NCBI GenBank assembly: GCA_003427395.1
Contig: BFEA01000200.1
Span: 1,159,528 to 1,223,527, forward strand
Direction: 5' to 3'
Source: Chara braunii
Lineage: Eukaryota > Streptophyta > Charophyceae > Charales > Characeae
Length of the DNA stretch: 64,000 bases
Shown here: piece after piece, positions 21,913-33,922 of the stretch
Layout of the letters: every line of letters starts with the position of its first letter
How positions within the stretch are numbered: the stretch's first letter is position 1
Program-made: the position numbers and the translations under genes
Notes under the pieces: model-generated
What the model was told of the DNA's origin: nothing
The model's database searches: none
What the model saw: the letters and a program-made list of their open reading frames with translations, nothing else

Positions 21913-23100
21913 ATATAAGATGAGAGTGAAAAATAACTCTAAATTTAGGAGAGAAGAAGGAAAAACAAGGAGAGAACAAGAAGCAGGAAAAAAAAAAAAA
22001 AAACCTCGCTGGTCAATTCAAAGATGTTATCTCAAGGCCATCGCCGTTAAAAAAAAAAAGGAGAGAATAAGAAGAAGGGGAAAAAAAAAAAAACATTAAA
22101 AAAAAAACAAAAAAAACAGAAGAGAAGAAGGCCGGGTGTGAGTGCAGCGCTGTAGAGAACAAGGGCGGGAGAAAACAAAAACAAAAACAAAAAACCGGGC
22201 GGGAGCTTCCTTCCCCAAGCAAGGAACCCCATCAAAGCAAAAAGGCGCTGAACCCCATCAAAGCAGAGAATGGAGGAGGAGGAGGAGGAGGAGGAGGCGG
22301 AGGAGGAGGCGCTCCTTCTCCTCCTCCTCCTCCTCCTCCTCCCCCTGCTGCTGCTGCTGCTCCAGCGCGCCGATTGTGTCGTTTCCAGCGCTTATCTTGC
22401 ATTACGCCATCGGGGACGTCAGTTCTATCATCTGACTGAACAAAGCATGGATGATGGAGCAGCAGCAGGACGAGGAGGAGCAGATGCCAGAAGTTAGATC
22501 TCCACCTCTACCTTCCTCGATGCGCGATCGGTGCTTTCGTCGCCATGCACGTGTGCTAGCCATTGTGATTCCTCCCCCCTCCCCGCCCCCCCTCCCCCTC
22601 CTCACCAAAAAAATAGAAAACATTCTCATCTGTAACGTTCCATGGACTGTAATGTAAGCATCATCCACAGACCTCTTCAGCCTCTTCTACTTCCATTCAT
22701 CCACCTGCGCGATCCTTTTCGACTTCGCACTCCCTTCAAATTTATTTAGGGCTTGACAGGCCTGTCGCCGCCTCATGGGGGACCTTGATTGGCATTCTAT
22801 TTACTTGCAAGGCAAAAGTATTTTTGCCTTGCACACTGTGCCCGTCCGCAATCAAATGCAAAAGTGCCGTTTTAGGCACAAAACAAGAGAAACAAACAGA
22901 TTGCGTCCAGCTCCTCAATACACAACAGAAAAGGAAAGAACGTACTCCGAGACATCCGTTAAAATTGGAACGATACAGAGAAGGGTAATTAGCAAAATAG
23001 CCCCTGCGCAAGAATTTCAAGAAAAAGACAACAAAATAAAAAAAAGTGCCGAACTTCTTTTGGCCTCCTCATTGATCAGCCGTCATCCAGTTGGTTTGCT
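21913..23100. other. No gene recognised; A-rich and triplet repeats
   Basis: A-rich runs (21990-22110), then (GGA)n and its reverse (CTC)n at 22270-22345, which together could fold. No coding motif. Confidence 0.5.
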
Positions 23101-23107
23101 ACCCCTT

Positions 23108-23129
23108 AAACCCCTCCCCCCCCCCCCCC

Positions 23130-23189
<60 letters not shown>

Positions 23190-23195
23190 CTTTTT
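23108..23195. repeat. C-run, A-run and T-rich homopolymer block
   Basis: About 19 C, then over 50 A, then (TTTTC)n. A similar C8 then A23 block is at 23293-23327. Confidence 0.9.
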
Positions 23196-23329
23196 TCTTT
23201 TTTCTTTTTTCTTTTTAATCGAGCGCTACAGTGTCCCACCTCTCTGTCCCAAGACGGTTCTTGCATCACCATCGCTAGTAGACTTAAGTCTCCCCCCCCC
23301 TGTCGAAAAAAAAAAAAAAAAAAAAAACA

Positions 23330-24168
23330 TACCCAATAATTACAGCTGTACTTGGTACACATTTCAGGGCCTACATATATAGATAGATATAACAATGACC
23401 GGGCCTTATGTTCGGCAGACGAAGAGGTAGACGTCGTGCGTTTACGCATTGCTTTCAGTATGCTTTGTAAAATTACCCATAACCGATGTGCCGTCCTGAC
23501 CCCGGTTATCCCATTAATTTACTACAGTAAAAACCGGTTAACGGTCCGATTTCCCCCCCCTGACCCTGACCACCCCCGCCCCTCCCCCGCCCCTTTTTTT
23601 GGGGGGGAGGAGGAAAAAAGGAGGGGGGGGGGGNGAGGGGGGCAAGAGGGAGGGTTGGCTGGGGGCTCAGGGCCCTGTCAGAATGCATGCGGAGGACATG
23701 CATACGTCCAGATGCATTCCGACCGAACTGGTTTCCAGATTTGGAAACACTCAGTGTCCAACAGGATTTTCACACGTCGAATGACTATTTTTTGCTATTA
23801 CTGGTCATTACTAATTAATTAATTAATTGCTCTGTGTATTCTTCTTCTCAGCCCAGCAGCAGACACGTACAACGTCGTCCTACTTCTCAAACTTTTTTTT
23901 TCTTCTCACTTCTCAACCTTTATGTTCTTAGTCGTGTCGCATGATGTTGGGCGGCTTAGAAACGAGCGCGAGTATACACATCATCCTACCGACCAGGTAC
24001 ATCCAGCCATTCACCCCTTGGTTGTCCGGCTTAGCAGCGTGGACCCGCCTGGTGGCTGTGCATGGTACATGCACGTAACTCCTGACGAACAGATCCAGCG
24101 TTCAAATCTTCACGGGCATAAAAATGCTGCGGGCTTGGGGCTGACTTCTGAAAGAGAGCAAGAAAGAG
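23330..24168. other. No gene recognised
   Basis: Contains a G-rich stretch with one ambiguous base (23598-23660) and (TTAA)n at 23812-23828. Confidence 0.4.
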
Positions 24169-24171
24169 AGA

Positions 24172-24172
24172 G

Positions 24173-24259
<87 letters not shown>

Positions 24260-24260
24260 N

Positions 24261-24327
<67 letters not shown>
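24172..24327. repeat. (GA)n microsatellite
   Basis: GA dinucleotides with one ambiguous base at 24260. Confidence 0.97.
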
Positions 24328-24330
<3 letters not shown>

Positions 24331-24632
24331 AGAAATCTACAAAGAGCTGACGGACTGGGTAAGGAGAACAAACCGAGGCGCGGAAGGAGATAGAAGGAAT
24401 GGGTGAACGCGAAGAAGAGGCAGAGATGGGAATCTTCTAGAGACCAGGATTGCACAAGCTGAAGGGTGAAGCGCGGGAAGCAAGAAGTCAGTCAGCTATG
24501 TGGCTGTCAGGACCAATGCGGGAGCCCCTCCTCCTCGCCGTTCCACGTCTCCTCCTCCTCCTCCTCTTTCTCCGTCCTTGGTACTCATGCCCCTCTCCTC
24601 GACTGCTGTGCCTGTCATCGGAATCTTCTCTT

Positions 24633-24868
24633 CCCCACGGATCTACAAGGTCGTCATTGCCCTGCATTGCTGTATTTAAACATTACATTACATTACTACA
24701 GTATTATCTCGGCTCGTCTGTTCTACCTCGGCCTCGAACCGCTGTCTTATAGAAACAGATCATCGAGACAAAAGTAGGTCGGCATTGCCCTTCATTATCG
24801 TATTTACGCATTATCATCTCGGTCCGGCTGTTTTTTTTCCAGCCTCGAACTGCCGTTCTATAGGACAA
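24633..24868. repeat. Diverged direct repeat of about 120-140 bp
   Basis: 'attgccctgcattgctgtat' to 'gaaccgctgtcttatag' (24656-24753) is repeated as 'attgcccttcattatcgtat' to 'gaactgccgttctatag' (24783-24863). Confidence 0.75.
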
Positions 24869-25500
24869 GATGGTGGAGGCCAAGACGGAGGATGATGAAG
24901 ACGAGGCGGCGGCAGGTCGGAGGAGGAGAGCGGGGCGAACGAAAGGCGCATTGATCGGACGAGGAGGAGGAGGAAGGGTTGGGAGGACGAAGACACATGG
25001 ATTGCGAAGGGATGAGAGGAGGAGGAGGAGGAGGAGGAGGAGGAGCTTACCCATGAGATGACGTGCCGCTTGCCCGGGCAAACGTGTAGAGGGACAGGGG
25101 AGAGAGAGCCAGTCGTGTGGGGGGTTAAGTGTCGGATATGGCGAAGCTGAAGGGAAGGGGAGGAGGGTCAATCAATTAAAGCGACGTCCACCGGCCGAAG
25201 ACGACGACAGGTACCTTCTTTCGGCCGAGTCCTCCTTTCGGAAACGAACTCTCTGGCACTCTGTCAATCGTCGACAATGAAAAGTCCCTGGGCCCAGGGC
25301 CCAAGGCCCAGGGCCCACTTCGCCAGATTCTTCATTCTGGACCGAAGATCAGACGGATCTACGGCCTCAAACACCGAACCAGGATAAGTGGGACCTTGCC
25401 CCAACCATGGCCGCTGGCTGTCCCAACCCCGCCATAACGGCAGTATCGACTGAAGAATGCTCTTACTTGTTCTTTACATTTTCATCTGAAGTCTGAAGAA
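24869..25500. other. No gene recognised
   Basis: (GGA)n-like tracts at 24960-25045 and an imperfect palindrome of GGGCC units at 25288-25318. Nothing else. Confidence 0.4.
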
Positions 25501-25504
25501 TTCT

Positions 25505-25740
25505 GGGTTCGAACTTGAGTCTGGATTCCAAGAGTTCCGGGACCTGGTCCCATTAGCAAAGAGGATTAGATTTAATTCGGGAATCTGGACGTGTTTGGCG
25601 GACAGATGCAGAAAAGCAGATCAATCTCAGTTGTCCGCATCTTTCTACAAACATGTCCAGAGTCAGGAATTGAATCCAATCCTCTTTGCTAATGGGACCC
25701 CGGGGTGCACCAACTGAGCAGCCCGTTGGTAGCAGTATCG
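25505..25740 (-). mobile_element. tRNA-derived SINE head split by a foldback element
   Basis: The two ends (25505-25545 and 25700-25737) together match the uninterrupted minus-strand head at 17750-17816: 'cgaacttgagtctggattcc' with 'agagttc' on one side and 'gtgcaccaactgagcagccc' on the other. Between them lies an inverted-repeat insertion of about 150 bp. Confidence 0.75.
25548..25699. mobile_element. Foldback/MITE-like hairpin inside the SINE
   Basis: The left end 'ggtcccattagcaaagagga' is the exact reverse complement of the right end 'tcctctttgctaatgggacc'. Pairing continues inward with mismatches through 'gcggacagatgcagaaaagc'. CCGGG or a close form flanks both sides and may be a target-site duplication. 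No coding capacity. Confidence 0.8.
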
Positions 25741-25756
25741 ACTGCACGCTAGCGGC

Positions 25757-25835
25757 CTACCGGTAGCCCAAATGGTAAGACACACAAGTGGCTATCAGGA
25801 GATCACCGGTTCAACTCCCCGTTGTCCCATGTACC
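25757..25835 (+). mobile_element. tRNA-derived SINE head
   Basis: GTAGCCCAAATGG (A box) and CCGGTTCAACTCC (B box), with 'aagtggctatcaggagatca' between them, resembling the 15567 copy ('agtggcactcaggaggtcgt'). Confidence 0.6.
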
Positions 25836-26484
<649 letters not shown>

Positions 26485-29400
26485 GAGGTGTGCGTGAAGA
26501 GCAAGAGATCCGTTCAACCCCATTGCAAAAACAAAACGGGCAGCGAGAAGATACCTGTGATGCTCAAACCTCACTCCCTGTGCTGTCTTCCGTTCGGAGT
26601 GTTTAAAATTGTGGAAGGGGCCCCGGAAAGGCAGCAAGATGGGGTGTGCCAAGGATTTTTGGAAGATTGAGTGCGGGGACACAGACAGAACTGAAATCCC
26701 TTGTGCCAGTCCGACTTAGTAAGAAGGGGGGGGGGAGTCCGTCACTGCGCGGGTTTTGAGGGAGAAGAAGGCGCGCGCGGGACTCATGGCGCGGGGAAAT
26801 TCAATCCAAAAAGTATCGTTGAACTTCCCATCGAGCCGTCGCTTTACGTTTCGCGTAGAAGGGGGCGGGCACGCACTTGGTATCGCGTTTCCGGATCAAG
26901 TCTCGACGCCGCTCATTACACAACTTTGAATCTGACGCGGAAGGCCTTAACCGAGTGGCTCTTTCCTTATGCTCATCTTCCTCTCGTACTCGGTAGTGAA
27001 AGCCCTTCGATTGGTAACGCTCGAAGCGGCGACAATCGCTGCATAGAGTGTTAGGCCAATGGGGTGCTACAGCCGACCACGGGATTACGATTAGCTCATT
27101 TAACGGCAATAGCAACGAATAAGGCGGAAAGTGTGTGTCCACAATAACAAAACCAGCACCGACAAATCCAGAGCATCGAGTTTCAAGAGGGAAATAGTAT
27201 CTTTCGTCGATCTTGGCGAGGGCTTCTCGTACGTCCCACTCGCATACACGTGTCCTCTTCTCGTTATAGGGGAAGGGGCATGGCGGGGATGCGGGAGGTC
27301 GGCGCCCAGTCGGCTTGGGACAATCGGTCCACATGGCAATAGCGAAATTCTATCTAGCATGCATCCCACATGTCGATCACAACGATTCTACGATCTATTC
27401 AGAGTCTCAGACAAGTCCAGGCAATCGTCTCATCATGACATCATTCAAGCATTCTCATTCATTTCCCCCAGACATTCATCAAAGAAGGTGCGAAAAAGGC
27501 AGCCACATATCACTCAGTTCTCCGTGTGCTCTGCACCCTACCCTGTTATCCCCGTGACTAATTAAGCGTCAGCCAAAACAACCATATCATCCCTCGTGTG
27601 CAATAGATCGACACGCCTCCATAACCGTTCATGTCATAGAGGGAAAGAGAGGAGGTAAGGAGGAAAAGACGCGAAGCAGACAAGGTAGATGAAAATTACA
27701 CCAAGATCCGATGATGAAAAAGAGTTTCCGGCTTAACTGTCGTCGAACTGAACTCACTCCAAGGAATAGATTCGAGACAAGGAGGCGCATCCGCCGTGAA
27801 GTTCAACTATGGCCCCGGGTCATTCATCCATTAAACTCTGATTACTATCCACGTGCATGCACTGACGATCCCAACCGTCACGTGCCACTTCCCACCACTG
27901 CGATCGTCACCCCGCCGACTTAGTCTCTACACGGCTTGCTCGGATTCCACAGTCCGTTGTGGCAATCAGGCGCACCGCGGCCCAGACTACAGTCAGCCCG
28001 TCAGGACTTTTCGACTCACACTCCACACGTACCATCTAGCCACTGCTTCCCGGAAGCTGGCAGACGAGTTGAGAAAGAGATTTGCGGGCGCGCTTGCGGA
28101 ATTTATAGTCGCGAGAAAGGAGGTGGATACGAGGGAGGATGAAGATTGGGGCAGGGAAGGGTGAGGGAGGATTTGGGGATAATCGCTCGGCGAAAGCCAT
28201 GTTGATCCTTCTGAGTCCGATCGTAGCCAATCAGAGTCGTCGCGTAATAGAAGCTTCCTCTTATATGACGCTTCTCCTTGGCTAAACGGGGTGAAGAAAG
28301 GGTTGACCGGGTCCTTGGGTGTTGGACTTAGAGTGGGAGGAAGAAGGGGGCGCAGGAGAGCGCGAAACAGATCCAAGATTCAGATGATCAAGAAAGAGAA
28401 AGGGTGCGCGAGGCGCGCGCGCGCGCGCAAGAGAGAGAGAGAGAGAGGGAAAAACGGTTACAGAGGGAGAGTGGGCGCGGGCGCGGAGGGAGCGTCGAAG
28501 ATGGCAAGGGGAGAAGAAAGGGGGAAGCTGGCTTGCATGGCGCCGATCACAAAATGCAAAAAGAGGCACCAAAACAGTTACAGATTCCTAAGTCCTATGC
28601 TAATTCAAAAATTGAAATCACCATATCCGCGCGTAAAGTAGGTGCGCGGAAAAGACGGTCCTACATCCATTCATATTCCCACCAAATTCCCAGAGTTTTT
28701 TGTGACGTGGTCAAGAACATTCATGCACAAAAAGGAGACGTCGGGTTTCGTTCATTTCGAAATTTTTAACTGTCGGGCCAAATTCCAAGCGTACTTGCTA
28801 AAGCGCGAGTAATTCCCATGCATTTCCCAAATTATGAAAACGGGATTTCAAGAATCAATGAGACTGAAAACACGGGTCTCAGCAAGGCATCTTAAAAAAG
28901 GAAAACAGAGAGGGGCCTTGTTGGCCTGAGCAAAATTCAAAAAGAAAAAGAGAGAGAAGGGTCAGGAAGATGGCGCAGGCTCAGAAGCTGGTACGTCACA
29001 TTTGTGACGCTCAGGGGGTTCCAAAATTATGCAATCTCCTGATTGCATGCAAAAAAGCTAGTTTACATGTCGGAGGAGGAAGAAGGGGGCGAGAGGATGA
29101 ATGAGGAACCCAGCGTATCAAGAGAGAGACCGTCCACATCAACACAAATGATTGAGCCAGAGTTCATGTTGACGCCAACGTCAATTGCAATATTTATGCG
29201 AGTCTGCTGGCTCGTGCTGCTAGAACCCCACATATCTAGCCTTGTCATCAGCAACTCGCTGCTTTTTAATGGGCGGAGGTCATCCAAGTGACACCATCAT
29301 AGTCCGCCGTGTCTTCACTGGTTCGGCTACATCATTGGAAGTTCGCCCGGCGGTAGTCGATAAGGAGAGGGTTGTGGAGGGGTCGCGGCCATTCGGGTGG

Positions 29401-29787
29401 GAGTGGAGGGAAGTAATCCGCAGCTTCGTCACCGAGGTCGACGAAGTGGACGATCCGGTGCGCGCAAGGAAATCAATGATTGGGTTGGGACAGGGATAAA
29501 AGGTAGTCAGGATACAAAGAGGGAACGCTACGGAGGACATTGTCCCGTAGGGACTCATAATCTTCCACAACGGGAAAGGTCCCGGAGATAATACAATACA
29601 ACTCCATATGGTTGTATTGTCTCCAGGTGACATTGAAAAGGAGGATATTGAGAGGGAAGGAGGGAGAGCGGTGGGGAAAGACTGTACATAGACGTCGCGC
29701 GGCGAAATGATGACAAAACAATTGATTAGCGAAGATACGGTAATTTAGGGGAATTCAATATGGGGGAGAGGGGAGAAAAAAAGGTAA
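26485..29787. other. No gene recognised; possible 3' part of gypsy element C
   Basis: The longest open frame (minus strand, 26801-27334) shows no family motif. A (GC)n/(GA)n tract lies at 28408-28447. The 3' LTR of gypsy element C should lie downstream of its third ORF, in this area, but I could not find a TGTCG/CGACA-bounded copy of the sequence at 35465-35880, so the element's left end is undefined. Confidence 0.35.
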
Positions 29788-31218
29788 TCAAGAGGGCGGC
29801 GGAAGACGAGATGAGGACGGAACGTCCGGGCCGGGAGGAGGACGGGAACGAAGCGCGGAGGGGTCGGATGAGGGAGATGGTGAGCAGGAGCGGCGACGTC
29901 GGCGAGAGGTTGTTGCACCATCGTGTCGACTGGCGGCGTCCGAGGGAACTTCGAGATTCAAAGTGGATCCTCCCTGATTGGCAGATGACGCTCGAGCTGG
30001 AGAAGCCTCCTGGGGCTCAGGTGCGGATGCCTCTTCTTCTTCCTTCAACGTCGACCGGGCTTCCGACTCTTCTTCCTCTGACAGTCCCGCGATGGCTATG
30101 CGACCTGGGTCATCGTCCAACGGTACTTCCCTGTTCTCCTGATGAGCCTTCCAGAACTCATCAAAGTTGGAGTTATCCGGCGCGAGCTCGTTAAGGTCCA
30201 TAAAGCACCAAGTCGTGGGGTCGTGATTGCTCAAGTATTGACAAAGTCCTCCGTGCAGTTCGCCCAAATTACTGTTGGTGTCAACTTCCTCTCCAAAGTC
30301 ACAGGTTCGACCTGACCTGGATCGCTCGGATTGAAAAAGACGACATCCGTTGGCAGATCGTCGATGATTTGAGATAGAAACGTGAGGAGTTCGTAGGCGA
30401 CGGTTGCTCGGCCACCCTTAGCTGAGCGATCTCCCCACACAGAAGTCTCACTAATGTGTCGTCGGTTGCCGCCTCCTCTGGCCACAGTTGCGCTAGCACC
30501 AACGATATCTCGTTACAATGTTCCAACTCTCGATTACTGTAATATCGCGACCAGTGGCATTTCACCGTAAGCATACACACGCTGACTGTCACGAATTCAG
30601 TCCACTTACGGATGTAGGCTGGACTGAAAGGAGGGATCGAAGCGGGACGAATTTCCATAGTGAGAAGGGGATCAGCCCAAGATGGCGAGATGGTTGGAAG
30701 GTCGGAGGGGAGAGAGAAGGTAGAGAAGCGATTCATCGGCGTTCGGGGTAGGGATGAAGACGGAGAAGCGGGCGAGCGGGACGATCAGTGGTGCTAGTTT
30801 GAAGAGAGAAGGTGTCGATACACTCAGTCCCCACCACTTGCCGCCCTGGCCGGGCCAGTCGCTGCCCCCAATCAGCCACTAACGCCTGCCCCCACTCGTA
30901 AAGACTTGTCACCACCGTGTCACGTCGTTGCATGCTAATGGTACACAGATCGTCGCTGAAGGCTACGATCACCGTCATGTCGCTCTGAGTAGGCCGTGAG
31001 AAGCGCTCAAACCCCGACGCTTCTGCCAAGATGACTGTCGAGCCTCGATCGGTCAATATCGTTACTTCTACGGCGGCGCACCAGGCTCGATGACTGAAGA
31101 GTTGTGCAAATCGGAGAAGATCGGGACTGAGACGAGAGTGTGTGACTTGGCGAAACAGCAACGAGGCCCGAGGTTGAAGAAGCTGGGGAGGAAGAACCGA
31201 CTCAATGACAAAACTCAT
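29788..31218 (-). pseudogene. Third ORF of gypsy element C, frameshifted, function unknown
   Basis: Starts at the ATG at 31218, which overlaps the TGA of the integrase frame as ATGA, an arrangement that suits reinitiation. The coding signal passes through successive frames (30733-31218, 30299-30736, 30231-30485, 29788-30267). The N-terminal 160 residues contain short hydrophobic strands and helices (for example VTILTDRGSTVILAEASG and LCTISMQRRDTVVTSLYEW). The C-terminal part is acidic, then Ser/Pro/Arg-rich with an RRRRR cluster that could be a nuclear localisation signal. No transmembrane segment or envelope motif is seen. Extra ORFs after pol occur in some plant gypsy elements, but I recognise no family here. 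Confidence 0.5.
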
Positions 31219-32551
31219 GGCGAAGGCGAAGGGGAGGGAGAGTCAAACGAAAGAAGGGGAGCACGTTCTTTGTCTGCGCCGAGGGAAGAGGAAGAAGGTG
31301 GATTAGGGTTCTTAGAAGGAGGGAGGGGACGAAGGTAGGAGGTATGGCGGACAATGGGAAGAGAGCTATGGCTGACGCTGGCCTCAGGCGCGATGCGCAC
31401 CGTATTGGCTCCGTTAGGACCGAGTTCCACTACGAGAAAACAGTCAGAGAACTTGGGAGCGAGTTTCCGGTCGCGTGCACATTTACATACCTGGACCAGG
31501 TCCCCTAGTTTATATTGGTGTTGCGGGTCTGCATTCCCGTTCCGGGCCTCGTAGCTACGGACCTGTCTACCATGGGCCAGTTCGGTCATTTTCTGTCTTT
31601 TCCGGGCTAGCTTAAGGATAGTCCTTTCCATTAAATCCGCATACCGCTTAACCTTGGCTTTAAGGGCCACACGCGTGTCCCTGCTCCCTTTTTCGGCAAT
31701 TTCCGAGATACCCCGATTATCGACACATGGAATACTATTGGTTCGAAGTTGAAAGGGGGTGAATCTAGTGGACTCATGAGGGGTCACTCGATGGATCCCG
31801 ATGATTTGGTAGACAATCTCGGGCCAAGGACACGTGTCATTAACCGCTAAATTCTTGTGGAGAGCAGTTTTAATCATGAAGTTCACATTTTTTGCCAACC
31901 CGTTCGACTGGGAAATATGGGGAGCGGTGTGTCGAAGAGTAACGCCACGATGCATCAGTAATTCCTCTACCTCAGCTTTGAATTCAGACCCATTATCGGT
32001 TAGGATTTCTTCTGTATCTAGATGGTTATTGAGGAATCGGTCAATGTACGTAGCTATCTCTGAGGCCTTATGGGTCTTACAGGGGTAAACTTCGATATAT
32101 TTCGAGAAATGGTCGATCAACACTAAAAGAATGGAATAGTCACAACGGTTGGGGCCAGGTGGCATGCCGATGTCGTGTCCATAATGACTCCCTGGAAAGG
32201 GCGTTCTACCTCCGTCGGGACTATCGTATTCGGCCCACGAATGCGTGCACGGTCGGCTGCATAGACTAGACAATTAGCAACCACGTGCTTTACATCATCC
32301 CGGTTATTGGACCAGAACCATCAATTTTAATCGATAGTTGCTTCGGTGACACATATTGCGAAATGAGAGGCCTGTTCCTCGTGCGCCGATCTAGTCCAAT
32401 CATATCTCTGGATTGGGTGGGGAACCGTCAACCATAATCCCGATCCGTCTGTTTTATGCTTTTCCAAATGACCGTTGATCCATCGATAATCTCGGAATCT
32501 CGGTGGCTCGACGCCTGTCGTGCTTGGTGAGATGGTCCAATGGTTGGCCAA
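31215..32551 (-). pseudogene. Ty3/gypsy integrase with damaged active site
   Basis: Minus strand. 32327-32551 holds the zinc-binding N-terminal part (SAHEEQASHF, then after a stop NCLVY). 31215-32273 holds the core: FSKYIEVYP, then the second catalytic Asp in LTDNGSEF, then SQSNGLAKNVN, where the third catalytic residue, normally Glu, is Lys (codon AAA at 31890-31892). A frameshift near 32190 separates 'VIMD' (likely first Asp) from 'IGMPPGPN'. The C terminus has a GPY/F-like part (KLAPKFSDCFLVVELGPNGANTVRI). The last Cys of the HHCC zinc site is Tyr (codon TAT, 32271-32273). The enzyme would join element cDNA to host DNA, but this copy cannot be active. Confidence 0.85.
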
Positions 32552-32659
32552 CTGATTTAGCTAATAATATTTTGTCCGTCCATACTTCCGCCCGTCGGTA
32601 TTTTTCCTCGTATTCGGGGCCGTCTCAAATCGAATCTCGGTAGGAAGTTTGTCCGTTCT

Positions 32660-32821
32660 ACACAAGGGGCATCTCCATTCGTTATTGCTCGTTCTGTATC
32701 GAACACATGCGTCATGTGCGCGATTGACACACGTGACACATTCTACCCAATCAGTGAACCCAAACTCAAAGGGATAGCAGTCTACCCCATAAACCCGAGC
32801 AATACACGTGCAAAAATAACA
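32660..32821 (-). other. PHD-type zinc finger between RNase H and integrase
   Basis: Within a minus-strand frame (32561 to about 32930) the Cys and His residues are CYFC, ECVTC, AHDAC and WRCPLC, that is C-x2-C, C-x2-C, H-x2-C, C-x2-C with a Trp two residues before the seventh ligand. This is the C4HC3 pattern of PHD fingers, which often bind histone H3 tails. It lies downstream of RNase H and a (GA)n tract and upstream of the integrase zinc domain. A stop (codon at 32561-32563) separates it from the integrase in this copy. It may be a real pol module or captured host sequence. Confidence 0.65.
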
Positions 32822-32932
32822 TAATTTGTCTGGGAGATTGGCGAGAAAGTCCGAATGAGCAAGGGGAGTGAAATCAGTGGGAGAGGCAGAAGGAGACAGG
32901 GTTACCATTGTTTCGAGATCGAGAGATCGAGA

Positions 32933-32933
32933 G

Positions 32934-33007
<74 letters not shown>

Positions 33008-33037
33008 NNNNNNNNNNNNNNNNNNNNNNNNNNNNNN

Positions 33038-33106
<69 letters not shown>
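32933..33106. repeat. (GA)n microsatellite with N gap
   Basis: GA repeats with N bases at 33008-33037, lying inside pol between RNase H and the PHD-like finger. Confidence 0.95.
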
Positions 33107-33110
<4 letters not shown>

Positions 33111-33179
33111 CGGGGTTGATGTACATGTCCACTTAGCCCTTCGGTAGCATCTCCACTTGTCCGTACTAAGGCTCGTTCT

Positions 33180-33922
33180 TTGGCTCCGGGTCGTGCCATG
33201 GGATCACCTCTTCACTTCTGGGTACCTTGTCGGGGCGATGCAGTCGTGTCAGTCCGTCCGCATTGCCGTGTCTCTCGTGTTTTCGATGACGAATGTCAAA
33301 ATCCATACTCTGCAACGTGGTAGCCCATCGCCATCACACCCGAATAATCCTTGGATTTCTTCAATGCCAACAACGGTTCGTGATCGGTCACCAATCTGAA
33401 CTTTCGGCCATATAAGTACGCTCGGAAGTGACTGATCCCCCATAAGGCCGTGTAGCATTCCCCCGTCGGGGCAGAGTAGTTGCGCTTACAGGCAGGCACC
33501 GATTTAGACGCGTGTTCCACCACGTGTTCAAGGCCGTCAGGTCCTACCTGGGCCAAAATCGCTGAGATCGCCTCTGACTGCCAATTGGTGATGAGAACAA
33601 AGGGTTTTTCCGGGTCCGGTCTTATAAGGACTGAAGACGAAATCAAGACCGCCTTGAGTTCTCGGAAAGCCCGATTGCACTGCGGGGTGCAGATCAACGG
33701 CTGATTTTTTTTCAGCAAGTTCATGAGTGGTTTTGCGATCGCCGCGAACCCTTTGATAAACTTCGATAGTACGATGTCAATCCCAAAAAGGCGCGTACGT
33801 GTGTCACGGACGTCGATACTGGCGCGTCTTTCACGGTTGCTACCTTCTGAGACTCCGGCTGCAACCCTTGGTCCATAACCACGTGACCGAGGAAGGAGAT
33901 CTTGGTGAGAAAAAACTAACAC
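33180..33922 (-). pseudogene. RNase H domain and connector of gypsy element C
   Basis: Minus-strand frame with the gypsy connection KGFAAIAKPL.NLLKK, then the RNase H part: FVLITNWQSEAISAIL (first catalytic Asp replaced by Asn, codon AAT at 33584-33586), RNYSAPTGECYTALW (Glu kept) and VTDHEPLLAL (Asp kept). A frameshift near 33305-33325 leads into DFDIRHRKHERHGNADGLTRL, the usual end of RNase H in gypsy elements. The domain would remove the RNA strand during cDNA synthesis; the Asp loss makes this copy inactive. Confidence 0.85.

Noticed and set aside
26801-27334. Minus-strand open frame of 177 codons
   Set aside because: No family motif, no ATG context or neighbour supports it; kept only as part of an unassigned region.
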